This document shows, piece after piece, positions 7,764-15,768 of a stretch of DNA of 64,000 nt. The stretch comes from Streptomyces dysideae. Lineage in GTDB: Bacteria; Actinomycetota; Actinomycetes; Streptomycetales; Streptomycetaceae. Both the position numbers and the translations under genes were made by a program. The notes beneath the pieces are model-generated. The model was not told the DNA's origin, did not search any database, and saw only the letters and a program-made list of their open reading frames with translations. The stretch's first letter is position 1, and each line of letters opens with the position of its first letter. The stretch lies in NCBI RefSeq assembly GCF_001514305.1, contig NZ_KQ949078.1, forward strand, positions 124,001-188,000, in the 5' to 3' direction.

Positions 7764-9569
7764 ATGCCTGACAGACCTGTCACCGTGCCCGCACAGGCGT
7801 CACTCTCCGCGACCGATTCGTACGCCCGGATCTACGCGGAACAGCAGCCGCGGCTCGTCGCGTACGCGCGCTCGCTCACCCGCAACGCCTGGGCCGCCGA
7901 GGACCTCGTCGCCGAGGCGCACTTCCGGGTGTGGCGGCGGCTGTCCGCCGGGCACGAGATCGACAACGTGCCCGCGTACCTCATGACGACGGTGCGGCAC
8001 CTCGCGTCCGCCGCGGGCACCTCCGCCCGCGAGACGCCGCGGGACCCGCAGGATCCGCAGCGCGACGAACGGGCCGAGGCGGGCGTCCACGGCGACGACC
8101 CGGCCGAGCAGGTGTCCTCGGTCGACCTGCTGGTCCGGGTCCTCGGCCAGCTGCCTGAGCGCTGGGTGAAGGCGCTGTGGCTGGCGGAGGCGGAAGGGCA
8201 GCCGCTGGCCGCGATCGGCCCGCGCATCGGCACCGGCCAGGGCGCGACCGCGGTCCTGCTGCACCGGGCCCGCGAGGGCATGCGCCAGGCCTTCCTGCGC
8301 ACCCAGACCGGCGCCCCGGACGATCCCGCCTGCGAGGTCCACTGGGTGCGCATGCCCGCGTACGTCCGCGGCGGCGCGACCGCACGACAGTCCGAACGGC
8401 TCCTCGGCCATGTGGACACCTGCGACGACTGCCGGCAACGCCTCGCGGTCCTGATGCGGGCCAACGACAGGCTGCCCGCGCTCGTCGGACCGGCCCTGCT
8501 GGTCTTCGCGGTGGGCGGCGCGGGCAAGTTCCTGCTGCCGTTCGCGGCCGGGTCCGCCGGTGCGGTGGTCTCGGTGGGCGGGCACGTCGGCGGGCTGCTG
8601 CATTCGGTACGCGGTGCCGTCACCGGCGGCTCGAAGGCGCAGGCGGTCACGGTCGGCGCGGCGGTGGCGGGCGCCGCGGTCGCCGCGTGCATCGCGTTCG
8701 GCTCGATGGACCCCTCGCCGGCTCCGGTGCCGGCGGAGGTGCCGGTGGCGGGGGCGCCGGTGGGGCCGGTGCCGGAGGATGCGGATGTGGTGCCCGCGGA
8801 GACGGGTGATGCGGCGGGCGCCCGGGGGCGCGACACGGCCGGGACCGATCCGGTCGCCGTCGCGGTCCGGGCGGAGGCGGCTGGGCCCGCGCCGGGGAAC
8901 GGAGCGTCATCCCAGGACGTGACCGATCCGGCGGACGCCGAGGTGCCTGCGACGGGAGCTCCGGAGGCGGACGTGCCTACGACGGAGATCCCGGAGGCGG
9001 AGACGCCGGGGTCGGGTGGGCCTGAGGGGGACGTGCCTGAGGTTGTGGTGCCTGGCGGTGATGCGCCTGGTGATGTGCCTTCAGGCGATGTGCCTGATGC
9101 TGATGTGCCTGATGCTGATGTGCCGGAAAGCGACGTGCCGGGGACTGGCGTACCTGGCGGTTATGTACCGGGGCCGGACGTACCGGATGACGACGCACCT
9201 GAGACGGACGGGCCGAAGCCGGACGTTCCTGACGACGTACCTGACGCTGACGTTCCTGACGTTGACGTTGACGTTCCTGACGCTGACGTCCCTGAGAACG
9301 ACGCCCCTGAAGCCGAAGTTCCGGAGAGCGAAGCCCCTGAAGCCGAAGTTCCGGAGAGTGAAGCCCCTGAGGGCGAGAGCCCTGCGCCGACGTCACCTGC
9401 GCCGACGTCACCTGCGCCGGCACCGGAGCCGGTCGAGCCAACTCCCGTTGATCCAGTTCCTGCCGAGCCGGTTCCTACTGTCCCTGAGCCGGTTCCTGCT
9501 GATCCTGCGCCCGTCGACGAGGACGTTCCTGCGACTCCGGAGGAGCCTGGAGACGGCTGCGGGTACTGA
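7764..9569 (+). CDS. ECF sigma factor fused to zinc-finger anti-sigma-like domain, membrane segment and Pro/acidic tail
   Basis: The protein has 601 residues. Residues 20-85 form sigma-70 region 2 (YARSLTRNAWAAEDLVAEAHFRVWRRL) and 120-178 region 4. Residues 216-223 (HVDTCDDC) fit the HxxxCxxC zinc site of anti-sigma factors. Hydrophobic segments follow at about 240-280 and 296-313. The last 200 or so residues are a low-complexity DVP/EAP/PVP tail that probably lies outside the membrane. This resembles the ECF52 architecture known from actinobacteria, in which the sigma factor carries its own membrane control module. Start ATG with GGAGC upstream. Confidence 0.83.
   Translation: MPDRPVTVPAQASLSATDSYARIYAEQQPRLVAYARSLTRNAWAAEDLVAEAHFRVWRRLSAGHEIDNVPAYLMTTVRHLASAAGTSARETPRDPQDPQRDERAEAGVHGDDPAEQVSSVDLLVRVLGQLPERWVKALWLAEAEGQPLAAIGPRIGTGQGATAVLLHRAREGMRQAFLRTQTGAPDDPACEVHWVRMPAYVRGGATARQSERLLGHVDTCDDCRQRLAVLMRANDRLPALVGPALLVFAVGGAGKFLLPFAAGSAGAVVSVGGHVGGLLHSVRGAVTGGSKAQAVTVGAAVAGAAVAACIAFGSMDPSPAPVPAEVPVAGAPVGPVPEDADVVPAETGDAAGARGRDTAGTDPVAVAVRAEAAGPAPGNGASSQDVTDPADAEVPATGAPEADVPTTEIPEAETPGSGGPEGDVPEVVVPGGDAPGDVPSGDVPDADVPDADVPESDVPGTGVPGGYVPGPDVPDDDAPETDGPKPDVPDDVPDADVPDVDVDVPDADVPENDAPEAEVPESEAPEAEVPESEAPEGESPAPTSPAPTSPAPAPEPVEPTPVDPVPAEPVPTVPEPVPADPAPVDEDVPATPEEPGDGCGY
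8939..9540 (+). repeat. Coding low-complexity repeats (DVP/EAP/PVP) in the ECF sigma tail
   Basis: Short imperfect repeats encode [D/E]xxVP and PxP units. The clearest is a 30-bp unit repeated twice (9303-9332 and 9333-9362, one mismatch). Other 15-bp GATGTGCCTGATGCT units occur near 9085-9120. Copy number may vary between strains by slippage. Confidence 0.8.
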
Positions 9570-9576
9570 CGCATCG

Positions 9577-9957
9577 TCAGTGCGCGAGGGACGTCGCGGG
9601 CTCGGCCGGGGTGCCGGGCTCGCACGTCGTGTCGCGGGCGGGGTCGGAGGCCGGGTCGGAGCCGTCCGCGTCCGCGAGCGGGCGGTGGCGGCAGTTGGGG
9701 GTCTTGCCGTGGGCCTCTGCGCGGATGCGCTGCTTCATCGTGGGTGGCAGTGACCTCGCGTAGGCCCAGGCCCAGGGGGACATCACCGGCGCCGTCACCT
9801 GGGCGGAGCCGCTGGTGTCGCTGTCGCTGTTGCGGGCCGTCGCGGTCTGGGGTACGGCCGCGGCGGCGGTCGTCGTGACGAGTCCGAGCGCCGTGCACAG
9901 CGCGAGGAAGGCGGTGACGATGGCGGTCCAGAGCGTCATGACCTTGTTCCTGGCCAT
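9577..9957 (-). CDS. Small secreted protein of unknown function
   Basis: The protein has 126 residues. It has a Sec-type signal: MARNK, then a hydrophobic stretch (about residues 8-34) ending in TTTAAAAVPQTATA. The mature part is short, polar and has two cysteines. I recognise no domain. It converges with the ECF sigma gene, whose stop lies 7 bases away. ATG 9957 has GAGGGA 6 bases upstream; the longer upstream frame has no signal peptide at its start. Confidence 0.65.
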   Translation of the reverse strand: MARNKVMTLWTAIVTAFLALCTALGLVTTTAAAAVPQTATARNSDSDTSGSAQVTAPVMSPWAWAYARSLPPTMKQRIRAEAHGKTPNCRHRPLADADGSDPASDPARDTTCEPGTPAEPATSLAH

Positions 9958-10296
9958 GGGTCCCTCACTTTCGGGTTGGGCGATTTGCGTACTTTCCTCA
10001 TGATGTGTATGGGGCTCGCGAAGTGGTGGACCGACGCCCGTGGTGCGTCGATCTTCAGATGAACACCACTCGGATGGGTGCAAGAAGGAGGAAAACCGCA
10101 GGAGAATGGATGAAGAGGGGCGAATCTCACCGTCTGTGGAGGTGTGATCACCCTCCGATCGGAGTGGAATCATCCGCTTCTACTGCGGTGTTCTGGACGG
10201 GAGTTGACCGTCCGGACAGGTCACCGATCGATATCGGTCGGTGTGTATAGTCGGGCGCCAGAGGTCCCCTACGTCAAGGAAAGACGAGGTCGCGCG
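9958..10296. other. Intergenic region with possible DLW-39 promoter
   Basis: No convincing gene is present in this 339-base gap. Near its right end a TATAGT-like -10 box (about 10246-10251) follows an inverted repeat ACCGAT/ATCGGT. Both would suit the start of DLW-39 transcription. Nothing else stands out. Confidence 0.35.
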
Positions 10297-10425
10297 GTGA
10301 AGAAGCTTCTCCTGGTCGCACTGGCCGCCATCGGCGGGCTCCTCGTGTACCGCCAGATCCAGGCGGATCGCGCCGAGCAGGATCTGTGGACGGAGGCGAC
10401 TGACTCCGTGCCCACGGGTTCGTGA
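10297..10425 (+). CDS. DLW-39 family small membrane protein
   Basis: This 42-residue protein opens with a single hydrophobic segment (KKLLLVALAAIGGLLVYRQI) and contains the eponymous EQDLWTEAT motif. It is a conserved actinobacterial protein of unknown function, typically encoded close to gyrA and the origin region. GTG 10297 gives the normal family size; upstream in-frame codons would add residues the family lacks. Confidence 0.88.
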   Translation: MKKLLLVALAAIGGLLVYRQIQADRAEQDLWTEATDSVPTGS

Positions 10426-10449
10426 GCCACGACATCGGATCCTGAACAG

Positions 10450-10480
10450 ACCCCGGCCGCCTTGCGGTCGGGGTTTTGTG
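10450..10480 (+). terminator. Rho-independent terminator after DLW-39
   Basis: A stem of about 10 bp (ACCCCGGCCG / CGGTCGGGGT, one G-T pair) has a short loop and is followed by TTTTG. It starts 24 bases after the DLW-39 stop. Confidence 0.8.
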
Positions 10481-10520
10481 TGTCGTAGGGAATACGAGTG
10501 ACGACGAGGGGTGGCGCGTG

Positions 10521-11849
10521 ATGGGGCGGCGTACGGCGTGGTGGCGCGCGGGAGCCTGGCGTGGTCGTCGTCCGTCGGCACGCGCGCGTGGGGCCGTCGT
10601 CGCGGCGGCGCTGCTCTGTACGACGGCCGCTCTGCCGAGCCCGCTCGCGCTCGCCGCCCCTACGCCGGACCCCTACACCTTCGCCACCGACGCCCGCTCC
10701 GTCTCCGCAGCCACGACCACCGCGGACGCCGAACCCCTCACACTCGGCGAGACGTACAAGAGCTCCCTCCCGAGCAGCGGAAAGACCTACTACCGCCTCG
10801 ACCTCGACGCCGCCGCGAACGCGTACGTCTCCGCCACCGCCGTCCCTTCCCCGGGCAGCACGGTCTCCGCGAGCGACGGCATCAGGGTGACCGTGCAGGA
10901 CGCCGACAGCCGCCTCTGCTCCCACGACAGCGAGATCTTCGGCTCGGTCCGCAGCCCGCGCCCGATCGCGGCATGGGGCTGGCGCGAGGTCTCCTCCACG
11001 CGCCCCCGGTGCGAGAAAGCCGGCACCTATTACGTGGTCGTCGAGCGCACCGGTACGGCCGCCTCCGCGCCGGACACCTGGGACCTGGAGCTCTTCGCCG
11101 CGTCCGAGCCGCCCCTGACCCGGACCGGAACGACAGGGACACCCGGGGCCTGGGACTCCGCCTCCCCCGCGCCCCTCACCGGCAAGGCCGTGTGGCGCGC
11201 GGGCGGGGCCGGGTTCGCCACGGCCACATCCGTGGGACAGGGCTCGTGGAGGCACGACGTCACGCCCGGGCGGACCCTCTTCTACAAGGTCCCGGTCTCC
11301 TGGGGACAGCAGCTGTACGCCACCGCCGAACTGGGCAGCTCCAGCGCCGGTTCCCGCCTCACGCCCAGCGCGCTGAACCTGTCGCTCTACAACCCCGTAC
11401 GCGGGTTCGTCGACGACGCCAACGCCAGCTACGACGGCAGCCAGAAGTCGGCCGACCTCGATCCCCTGCCGCCGGTCGCGTACGGGAACCGTTTCGCCGG
11501 GGCCGACCGGGTGAGCGGGATGCGGTTCGCCGGCTCGTACTACCTCGTCGTGCATCTCTCGACCGCGGTGGCCGAGCGGTTCGGCGACGGGCCGCTCACG
11601 GTGACGCTGCGCGTCCAGGTCCAGGGGACGGCGCAGGCCGAGCCCGGATACGCGGGGCAGCCGAAGCCGGCGGGCATCTTCGGGCGCATCACGCCGAGTG
11701 ACCCGGTGACGTCCGCGCGGGGCGGGGCGGCAGGTGCGGGGGGCGACGCGCTGATGGAGGCGCTCGCGGTGGGCGGCCTCGGTGCGGGGACTCTGCTGCT
11801 GGTCGTGCTCGGGGTGTGGACGGTGGCGGCGCGGCGGGGCGCGCGGTAA
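10521..11849 (+). CDS. Secreted, C-terminally membrane-anchored protein of unknown function
   Basis: The protein has 442 residues. A long signal peptide (Arg-rich, then AVVAAALLCTTAALPSPLALAA) is followed by an extracellular region with two related halves: YKSSLPSSGKTYYRLDLDAAANAYVSATAV and DVTPGRTLFYKVPVSWGQQLYATAEL. These look like repeated beta-sandwich modules. It ends with a transmembrane helix (AVGGLGAGTLLLVVLGVWTV) and an RRGAR tail. No catalytic motif is visible. Similar proteins in streptomycetes carry a von Willebrand A domain, which I do not see here. Confidence 0.65.
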   Translation: MGRRTAWWRAGAWRGRRPSARARGAVVAAALLCTTAALPSPLALAAPTPDPYTFATDARSVSAATTTADAEPLTLGETYKSSLPSSGKTYYRLDLDAAANAYVSATAVPSPGSTVSASDGIRVTVQDADSRLCSHDSEIFGSVRSPRPIAAWGWREVSSTRPRCEKAGTYYVVVERTGTAASAPDTWDLELFAASEPPLTRTGTTGTPGAWDSASPAPLTGKAVWRAGGAGFATATSVGQGSWRHDVTPGRTLFYKVPVSWGQQLYATAELGSSSAGSRLTPSALNLSLYNPVRGFVDDANASYDGSQKSADLDPLPPVAYGNRFAGADRVSGMRFAGSYYLVVHLSTAVAERFGDGPLTVTLRVQVQGTAQAEPGYAGQPKPAGIFGRITPSDPVTSARGGAAGAGGDALMEALAVGGLGAGTLLLVVLGVWTVAARRGAR

Positions 11850-11923
11850 CGCCTAGCTAGGCCGTGTCCGATGGGTCGTGGAATTGCGTGGGTGTCAACG
11901 CAGCGTGCGGCGATGATGTGCGG

Positions 11924-12397
11924 GTGTTCTACGAAGATCTCAGCGAGTACACGTACCAGGACGAGGACACGTTCGGGGACAGGGAGTCGTTCTACGAGCT
12001 CTGGTACCGCCCTGAGTACGTCCGCCTGAACATCGGATGGCTGGAAGCCGGCAAGCCGTACTCGACAGGGCCTGTTCCCGCGGGCTTCGTGGAGAAGCTG
12101 CAGGCCATCCAGCAGGTCCAGTGGATGAACATCTGCCTTGGCGTCCACGAGTGCGACCTGTGTCCTGAGGCAGAGGCCCCGGAAGGGAACGGGGAGATAC
12201 GGATCCCGGGCGAGGTCGGCATCGCCTACGCCGCCCCCTTCCTGATCACCCACTACATCACCGTTCACGGCTACCGGCCGCCTCAGGTTTTCATCGACGC
12301 CGTTCTCGCCGTCGATCTCGACGCGTGGGCTGCCACACGGTGGCCCGACGTGCCCTTCCCATGGGTCCCCGAAGACGCCGAACGCCTGCTGGAGTAG
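11924..12397 (+). CDS. DUF7919-like protein, passenger of the IS5-type element
   Basis: The protein has about 157 residues starting VFYEDLSEYTYQDE. It contains YRPEYVRLNIGWLEAGKPYSTGPVP, a CDLCPEAE segment and IRIPGEVGIAYAAPFLITHYITVHGYRPP. This pattern is conserved in an actinobacterial family of unknown function. It lies wholly between the element's inverted repeats. The start is uncertain: GTG at 11864, 11918 and 11924 are in frame. 11924 is preferred because family members begin at F-Y-E-D-L-S. Confidence 0.6.
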   Translation: MFYEDLSEYTYQDEDTFGDRESFYELWYRPEYVRLNIGWLEAGKPYSTGPVPAGFVEKLQAIQQVQWMNICLGVHECDLCPEAEAPEGNGEIRIPGEVGIAYAAPFLITHYITVHGYRPPQVFIDAVLAVDLDAWAATRWPDVPFPWVPEDAERLLE

Positions 12398-12410
12398 GGG
12401 CAAGCGATCC

Positions 12411-13176
12411 TCACCGGCGCAGCCAGAGCCGGATCGAGGCGACGGTCACCGTCCCGTGGAAGATGTAGGCCCTCTTGTCGTAGCGGGTCGCGACCGCGCG
12501 GAACATTTTCAGTCGGTTGATCGTCCGCTCCACTTCGTTGCGCCGGCGGTAGATATCGGTGTCGAACCCGGTCGGACGGCCGCCCTTGCTTCCTCGGCGT
12601 CGGCGGTTGGCCCGCTGGTCCCTGGGTTCGGGAATGGTGTGTTTGATCTGACGTCGCCGCAGATAGCGACGGTTACGGCGCGACGAATAGGCCTTATCGC
12701 CTCCAAGGTGATCGGGCCGCGTACGAGGACGTCCGCCCGCTGGCCTCGGTACCCGGATCTGTTCGAGCACGGGGATCAACTGCGGGGCATCGCCCCACTG
12801 GCCGGGGGTGATGATGAAGGACAGTGGACGAAGTCCGCCTTCGCCCGCCAGATGGATCTTGCAGGTCAGCCCGCCCCTTGATCGGCCCAGAGCCTCGCCC
12901 GGTCGGTGCCGGACCGGTGTCTCTCGCCGTCCGGGCACTCGTGGCGGGCGTGAGCGAGCCCCTGCCGCGTGCTGATGGGCCCGGCAGGAGGAGGAGTCCA
13001 CGCTGACCATGCTCCAGTCGATCCGGCCCTCGGCGTCGGCGTCGGCTTGGACGGCCCGCAGGATCCTCTCCCACGTACCGTCCGCGGACCATCCGCGGTG
13101 ACGGTCATGAACCGTCTTCCACTTCCCGAAACGGGACGGTAGGTCCCGCCATGGCAGACCAGTCCTCCACTGGGGG
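12411..13176 (-). pseudogene. IS5-family transposase, 5'-truncated
   Basis: The frame contains WRTGLPWRDLPSRFGKWKTV, VSVDSSSCRAHQHAAGAR, GRSRGGLTCKIHL, DKAYSSRRNRRYLRRR and the catalytic-Glu region YRRRNEVERTINRLK. It is the usual DDE transposase of streptomycete IS5 elements. About 60 N-terminal residues are missing: the frame runs directly into the right terminal repeat with no start codon. A shorter product from the internal ATG at 13010 would lack the first half, so it is probably inactive. Confidence 0.75.
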
Positions 13177-13257
13177 GGGCGAGACCACGCGACCCATCGG
13201 GCACTAGACGCGGGTGAGCACCCAGATGCGGGTGAACCCCTGGATACGGCCCGGCGC

Positions 13258-14778
13258 CTAGAGGTGGCTCAGCGCCCAGAACCCCACGGCGTAGCACGCC
13301 AGCGCGAGGAGCAGCATCGGGATCGCCACCTTGGCGGGTGGACCCGGGCGACGTGCCGCTCGGCGGGATGCGCGGTGCGAGGGGCGGGGCTGAGGCTGTG
13401 ACTGCGGCTGGGCATGCGGCTGTGGCTGCCGCTGCGGAATTGGGTGCGCGGGAGGTGGAACCTGCGGGCTCTGAGCGGTGTACGAAGCAGTAGAGGCATC
13501 GACGCGCTGGTGCGGCGCAGGGGTCGGGGCCTGAGCGGGGTACGGCGGGGTGTGCGGCTGGGGGGAGGACAGGACATGCGTGGGGCCGTAGTAGGGGTGC
13601 GGTGTGACGTCATGGTGTGCCTGTGCCTGTGCCTGTGCTTGTGCCTGTGGTGGCCGCGCCGCCGGTCGCTGGGGCGGCGGTGGGAGAGGTGTCTGGGCGG
13701 AGGAGCCGGTGGACTGGGGCGGCGGCAGGTGGAAGCTGCCGGTGTCCGACATGCTGGGCGGCTGCGTGGGAGCGGAGGGCTCGGAAGGGACGGAGCCAGA
13801 AGGGGAAGAGGAGGAGGAAGAGAAGGAACCGGGCTCGGACGCGGAGGCCCGAGGATCGGTCGGTACGGTGCCGGTGCGTCCGCTGCCGGAAGACCGGTTG
13901 AGCGGGCCATCGGGTCCGAACCCCGTTGGCAGCGGACCGAGTTGGTCGAAGATCTCGATCAGCTCGTCGTCGGGGCCGGGCTCCGGCAGGAGTTCCGCGG
14001 CCGAGGCGAGCGCCTTGCGCGCCCCCGTGGCCGTGCGGAACCGCGCCTGTGGATCCGGCTGCAGCAGCGAGGCCACGACCTGCCACAGCGGCTCGGGAAT
14101 GCCCTTGGGCGCACCCGGTGTGCCGTGTTCCGCGAAGTACTGGACGAGTGCCTTGGCGTCCGGCTTGGCGCCCTCCAGCAGATACAGCGCGACCAGTCCC
14201 ACGGCGAACAGGTCGGCGGGGAAGTCGGGTTCGGCGCCCATCATCTGCTCGGGCGCGAGATAACCGGGCGTTCCCACCACGAGGTTGGTCTCGGTCAGCC
14301 GCGGTTCGCCGAGCCGCATCGCGATGCCGAAGTCGCCCAGCCGCAGTCGGGGGCGTCCGGTACCGGTGGCTTCCAGCAGCAGGTTGGCGGGCTTGATGTC
14401 GCGGTGGACCACGCCTTCCGCGTGCACCGCGGCGAGCCCGGAGAGGAGTTGGTCGAGCAGGGTGCAGACGAAGGCGGGTGGCAGGGGGCCGTAGTCGCCG
14501 ATGAGGTGGACCAGCGAACCGCCGCTGACCAGGTCCATGGTGAACAGGACCTTGTCGTCGTCGGCGGCCCAGCTGGCGGGGGCGAGGACATGGGGGTGGT
14601 CGATCCGGAGGGCCTGCTCGCGGACGAAGCGCAGCAGGGAATGCGCGTCGCGCTGCTGCAGCACCTTGGCGGCCACATAGCGGCGGCGGCGCTGGTCCCA
14701 GGCACGCCAGACGGCGCCGACGCCGCCGCGTCCGATCGGGTCGACCAGTTCGTACCGGCCGGCGAAGACCTCACCCAT
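13258..14778 (-). CDS. Membrane-anchored serine/threonine protein kinase
   Basis: The protein has 506 residues. The Hanks-type kinase domain (about 8-270) has GRGGVGAVW, Lys38, VHRDIKPANLLL (Asp127), DFG (149-151) and PGYLAPEQMM. A Pro/Gln/Ser-rich juxtamembrane linker (about 290-470, including a QAQAQAQA run) follows. The chain ends in a transmembrane helix (VAIPMLLLALACYAVGFW) with almost no external part. There are no PASTA repeats, so it is distinct from PknB in this window. Its stop lies about 50 bases from the IS5-type right end. Confidence 0.87.
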   Translation of the reverse strand: MGEVFAGRYELVDPIGRGGVGAVWRAWDQRRRRYVAAKVLQQRDAHSLLRFVREQALRIDHPHVLAPASWAADDDKVLFTMDLVSGGSLVHLIGDYGPLPPAFVCTLLDQLLSGLAAVHAEGVVHRDIKPANLLLEATGTGRPRLRLGDFGIAMRLGEPRLTETNLVVGTPGYLAPEQMMGAEPDFPADLFAVGLVALYLLEGAKPDAKALVQYFAEHGTPGAPKGIPEPLWQVVASLLQPDPQARFRTATGARKALASAAELLPEPGPDDELIEIFDQLGPLPTGFGPDGPLNRSSGSGRTGTVPTDPRASASEPGSFSSSSSSPSGSVPSEPSAPTQPPSMSDTGSFHLPPPQSTGSSAQTPLPPPPQRPAARPPQAQAQAQAQAHHDVTPHPYYGPTHVLSSPQPHTPPYPAQAPTPAPHQRVDASTASYTAQSPQVPPPAHPIPQRQPQPHAQPQSQPQPRPSHRASRRAARRPGPPAKVAIPMLLLALACYAVGFWALSHL

Positions 14779-14915
14779 GGCTGTGCGTCGCTCCTCCCCC
14801 TTCGGTTATCCCCCTTGCTTCCCCCACGACGAGCGATACGACTCCCCCTCGCGCCCTCTTCGCAGCATCGGCCGTCGGCCCGCTGCCGAACCCCCTTCGG
14901 CAGCGGGGCGCGGGG

Positions 14916-15464
14916 TCAGCTCTGGTGGGACTGGTAGTGGGCGACCGCGTCGGAGGTGCGGCCGGCGCCGTAGACCCGGAGGAACTCGGCGAGTTCCGGA
15001 TGGGTCGGGGCGAGTGTGTCGGCGGCGTCGATGATGTCGCCCGCGGCGGCCACCGAGCGCAGCAGCGACTGGATCTCGCGGACCACCCTCTTGACCGTGG
15101 GCGCTCCCGAACTGCTCGTCGTCTGTGTGGTGTTGCTGAGCACCGAGCCCCCCTGCGACTTCTTGATCTCTTCCATCCGCTCGGTGGCCTCGGCGGCGCT
15201 CACGCTGCCGTCGGCGACCTGTCCCGCCAGGTCCTGCAGAAGTTGCACCCGCTGGACCACTGCCGGGTTGCCGATCTTCGCTCGCTGACCACTCATCAGC
15301 TGCGACAGCATCGGTGCGGACAGTCCCAGTACCCCCGCGAGACGAGCCTGGTTGAGGCCAAGATCGTCGATGAGCTTACGGAAGAGCGCCCCCAGCGGCT
15401 CCCCGTACCAGTTCCGCTGCAGTTCCCGCGCTCTTGCGGTGGCTTCCTGCTGTGCGGCGTCCAT
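14916..15464 (-). CDS. Helix-turn-helix DNA-binding protein
   Basis: The protein has 182 residues. After an N-terminal helix comes an XRE-like HTH (LGLNQARLAGVLGLSAPMLSQLMSGQRAKIGNP, about 42-75), then a charged Ser/Thr-rich linker and a C-terminal helical domain (about 128-180). The arrangement is conserved in streptomycetes next to this tRNA-Ala locus; I do not know its targets. ATG 15464 has GGGGAGA upstream and agrees with the family start. Confidence 0.75.
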   Translation of the reverse strand: MDAAQQEATARARELQRNWYGEPLGALFRKLIDDLGLNQARLAGVLGLSAPMLSQLMSGQRAKIGNPAVVQRVQLLQDLAGQVADGSVSAAEATERMEEIKKSQGGSVLSNTTQTTSSSGAPTVKRVVREIQSLLRSVAAAGDIIDAADTLAPTHPELAEFLRVYGAGRTSDAVAHYQSHQS

Positions 15465-15647
15465 TGCGTCTCCCCATCGCTTCCCCAAAGACCGCGGTTC
15501 GCTGTCGCGAACCACGCGGAGCATCTTACGGAGAGTGGTCGGTGACGGGGACCCCCCATCTTTTTTGCGAGATCCCGGGGAGGACCCGGTACTCTGGTCT
15601 GCGGCGCCCGCCGGTGAGTGGTTCTTCCGGCCGGTTGCGTCGCTTCC

Positions 15648-15720
15648 GGGGCCTTAGCTCAGTTGGTAGAGCGCTGTCTTTGCATGGCAGATGTCAGGGG
15701 TTCGACTCCCCTAGGCTCCA
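15648..15720 (+). tRNA. tRNA-Ala (anticodon TGC)
   Basis: This 73-base cloverleaf has acceptor GGGGCCT/AGGCTCC, D arm GCTC..GAGC, anticodon arm CTGTC TTTGCAT GGCAG with TGC at 15681-15683, and T arm AGGGG TTCGACT CCCCT. CCA is not encoded. Its 3' 42 bases serve as the attachment site of the integrated element and are rebuilt exactly at 23219-23260. Confidence 0.96.
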
Positions 15721-15721
15721 C
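15679..15721. repeat. Attachment-site repeat, tRNA side
   Basis: This 43-base segment, from the anticodon loop to one base past the tRNA 3' end, is repeated identically at 23219-23261. The tRNA gene remains complete on this side. The integrase gene ends 48 bases away, as is usual for tRNA-targeting tyrosine integrases. Confidence 0.92.
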
Positions 15722-15768
15722 TCCGAAGTACCTGGTCATGCCGGGTGACCGGGGGCCGGGTAACCGGC

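Larger units (their letters stand above)
11861..13203. mobile_element. IS5-type element remnant with passenger gene
   Basis: The ends are imperfect inverted repeats: left TGTCCGATGGGTCGTGG, right (reverse complement) TGCCCGATGGGTCGCGTGG. CTAG is immediately outside each end (11857-11860 and 13204-13207). CTAG fits the YTAR target duplication of the IS5 group. Inside are a truncated IS5 transposase at the right and an unrelated DUF7919-like gene at the left. Confidence 0.6.

Noticed and set aside
9577..10173. Longer 198-codon version of the small secreted protein
   Set aside because: The extra N-terminal 72 residues lack coding character and would bury the signal peptide; ATG 9957 has a proper ribosome site.
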